Assembly (NCBI GenBank): GCA_022615595.1
Contig: JAKEGI010000106.1
Coordinates: 1-8,576 of the forward strand
Direction of reading: 5' to 3'
Source of the DNA: Bacteroidales bacterium
GTDB lineage: Bacteria > Bacteroidota > Bacteroidia > Bacteroidales > VadinHA17
Length of the DNA stretch: 8,576 bases
A program made the translations under genes and the position numbers. Within the stretch, counting starts at the first letter, position 1; every line of letters begins with the position of its first letter. The notes under the pieces are model-generated. The model saw nothing but the letters and a program-made list of their open reading frames with translations. It was not told the origin of the DNA and did not search any database. Shown piece after piece: positions 7,718 to 8,576 of this stretch.

Positions 7718-8493
7718 AAAAGGCAGCACAACTGCTCACATTTCTGCCGGAAAGACCAGCCAAGCCCAGAAATGAGGGCCTTACAATGGTCATGGATAAA
7801 GGACTTAGTCTGAGGGAGGCAGAGGATTTTGCAGCCGTCGGAAGCGAATATGTCGACTATGTGAAGCTTGGATTCGGCACCTCTGTCATAACACCTGATG
7901 TGGAAAAGAAAATAAAAGTCTACCATAGGGCCGGTATGACCGTCTACCTTGGCGGGACACTCTTCGAAGCCTTTATCATCAGGGGCATGTTCGAAGAATA
8001 TGTTGATCTTCTGAGGGATTACGGAATCAGGATGGCCGAGATCTCTGACGGCTCATTTGAGTTTGAACACAATGAGAAGCTTGAATATATCAGGAAGCTG
8101 TCAAAGGAATTCACCATCATCTCGGAGGTTGGTTCAAAGAAAAAGAATATCGTCTATACACCCGGCCAGTGGGTTGAGATGATGAAGTCGGAACTTGAGG
8201 CAGGATCGGTGAAAGTGATAGCTGAAGCACGCGAGTCAGGTACTATCGGCATCTACAATGACGATGGTTCGGTGAACATGGAACTCATTAAAACCATATC
8301 CGGGGAAATTGGGTTCAATAATGTTCTCTGGGAAGCACCCCAGAAATCGCAGCAGGCATGGTTCATACTCAATTTCGGTGCAAATGTGAACCTCGGAAAT
8401 ATTGAACCAAAAGAGATCATTGCACTCGAATCACTCAGGCTCGGACTGAGGGGAGATACATTCTTCCACTTCCTCCCTGTAGACATGAGATGA
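7714..8493 (+). CDS. Phosphosulfolactate synthase-like protein (ComA family)
   Basis: The 259 residues closely follow archaeal ComA, a TIM-barrel enzyme that adds sulfite to phosphoenolpyruvate to give (R)-phosphosulfolactate, the first step of one coenzyme M route. Family blocks visible in order: GLTMVMDKG (22-30), YVKLGFGTS (49-57), YLGGTLFE (78-85), AEISDGS (108-114), SEVG (137-140), EARESG (171-176), WEAPQKSQQ (206-214), VNLGNI (225-230) and LESLRLGLRGDTF (238-250). Family membership is firm. The physiological product in a bacterium is not: relatives serve Bacillus sulfolactate formation, and plant HSA32 shares the fold with an unrelated role. No phosphatase (ComB) or dehydrogenase (ComC) gene is in the window. 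It overlaps the TPR gene by ATGA and overlaps aroE by ATGA, and is likely translated in tandem with both. Confidence 0.9.
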   Translation: MKKAAQLLTFLPERPAKPRNEGLTMVMDKGLSLREAEDFAAVGSEYVDYVKLGFGTSVITPDVEKKIKVYHRAGMTVYLGGTLFEAFIIRGMFEEYVDLLRDYGIRMAEISDGSFEFEHNEKLEYIRKLSKEFTIISEVGSKKKNIVYTPGQWVEMMKSELEAGSVKVIAEARESGTIGIYNDDGSVNMELIKTISGEIGFNNVLWEAPQKSQQAWFILNFGANVNLGNIEPKEIIALESLRLGLRGDTFFHFLPVDMR

Positions 8494-8576
8494 GGCTCTT
8501 CGGAATAATAGGGAACCCTCTCGGCCACTCATTTTCCCAACAATATTTTACCGATAAGTTCACCAGGGAGAAACTG
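8490..8576 (+). CDS. aroE: Shikimate dehydrogenase, N-terminal 29 codons only
   Basis: The frame starting at the ATG overlapping the ComA-like stop reads MRLFGIIGNPLGHSFSQQYF and on to the window edge. GNPLGHSFS is the shikimate-binding motif: S14 and S16 occupy the same positions as Ser14 and Ser16 in E. coli AroE. The enzyme reduces 3-dehydroshikimate to shikimate with NADPH in the aromatic amino acid pathway. Only 87 bases are present, so the NADP domain and C-terminus are not seen and QuiB/YdiB-like variants cannot be formally excluded. The 4-base ATGA overlap implies translational coupling with the ComA-like gene. Confidence 0.93.
   Translation, partial: MRLFGIIGNPLGHSFSQQYFTDKFTREKL

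Overview
The window looks like chromosomal DNA of a member of the Bacteroidota, probably an anaerobic Bacteroidales-type organism. The grounds are the style of the ArgS, Ffh, FolD and AroE proteins, AT-rich leaders with few Shine-Dalgarno sequences, two exact matches to the Bacteroidota -7 promoter box TAnnTTTG, and a phosphosulfolactate-synthase-like gene between a TPR gene and aroE. This placement is inference from sequence character, not from a search.

Left part (1-1805, minus strand): a gene running off the left edge encodes an apparently exported fusion of a MEMO domain and an AMMECR1 domain, i.e. AmmeMemoRadiSam proteins B and A in one chain. Upstream of it, in the same direction, lies a small SiaC-family (DUF1987) regulatory protein. 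A divergent control region (1806-2012) separates this pair from the plus-strand genes. It holds a 12-bp palindrome framed by direct repeats 20 bp apart.

Middle (2013-6025, plus strand): argS, ffh and folD follow each other with gaps of 21 and 17 bases and probably form one housekeeping transcription unit: arginine charging, signal-recognition-particle targeting and one-carbon folate metabolism. A 276-base gap follows. Its strong hairpin has its T-tract on the minus strand, opposite to the surrounding genes.

Right part (6302-8576, plus strand): a cytoplasmic TPR protein, a ComA-family phosphosulfolactate synthase and the first 29 codons of shikimate dehydrogenase (aroE) are joined by two ATGA stop/start overlaps, so they are probably translationally coupled. 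The most interesting points are the exported MEMO-AMMECR1 fusion, the stand-alone SiaC-like protein beside it, and the TPR-ComA-aroE module, whose ComA product has no evident next enzyme here. No mobile element, CRISPR array, tRNA or rRNA was seen.
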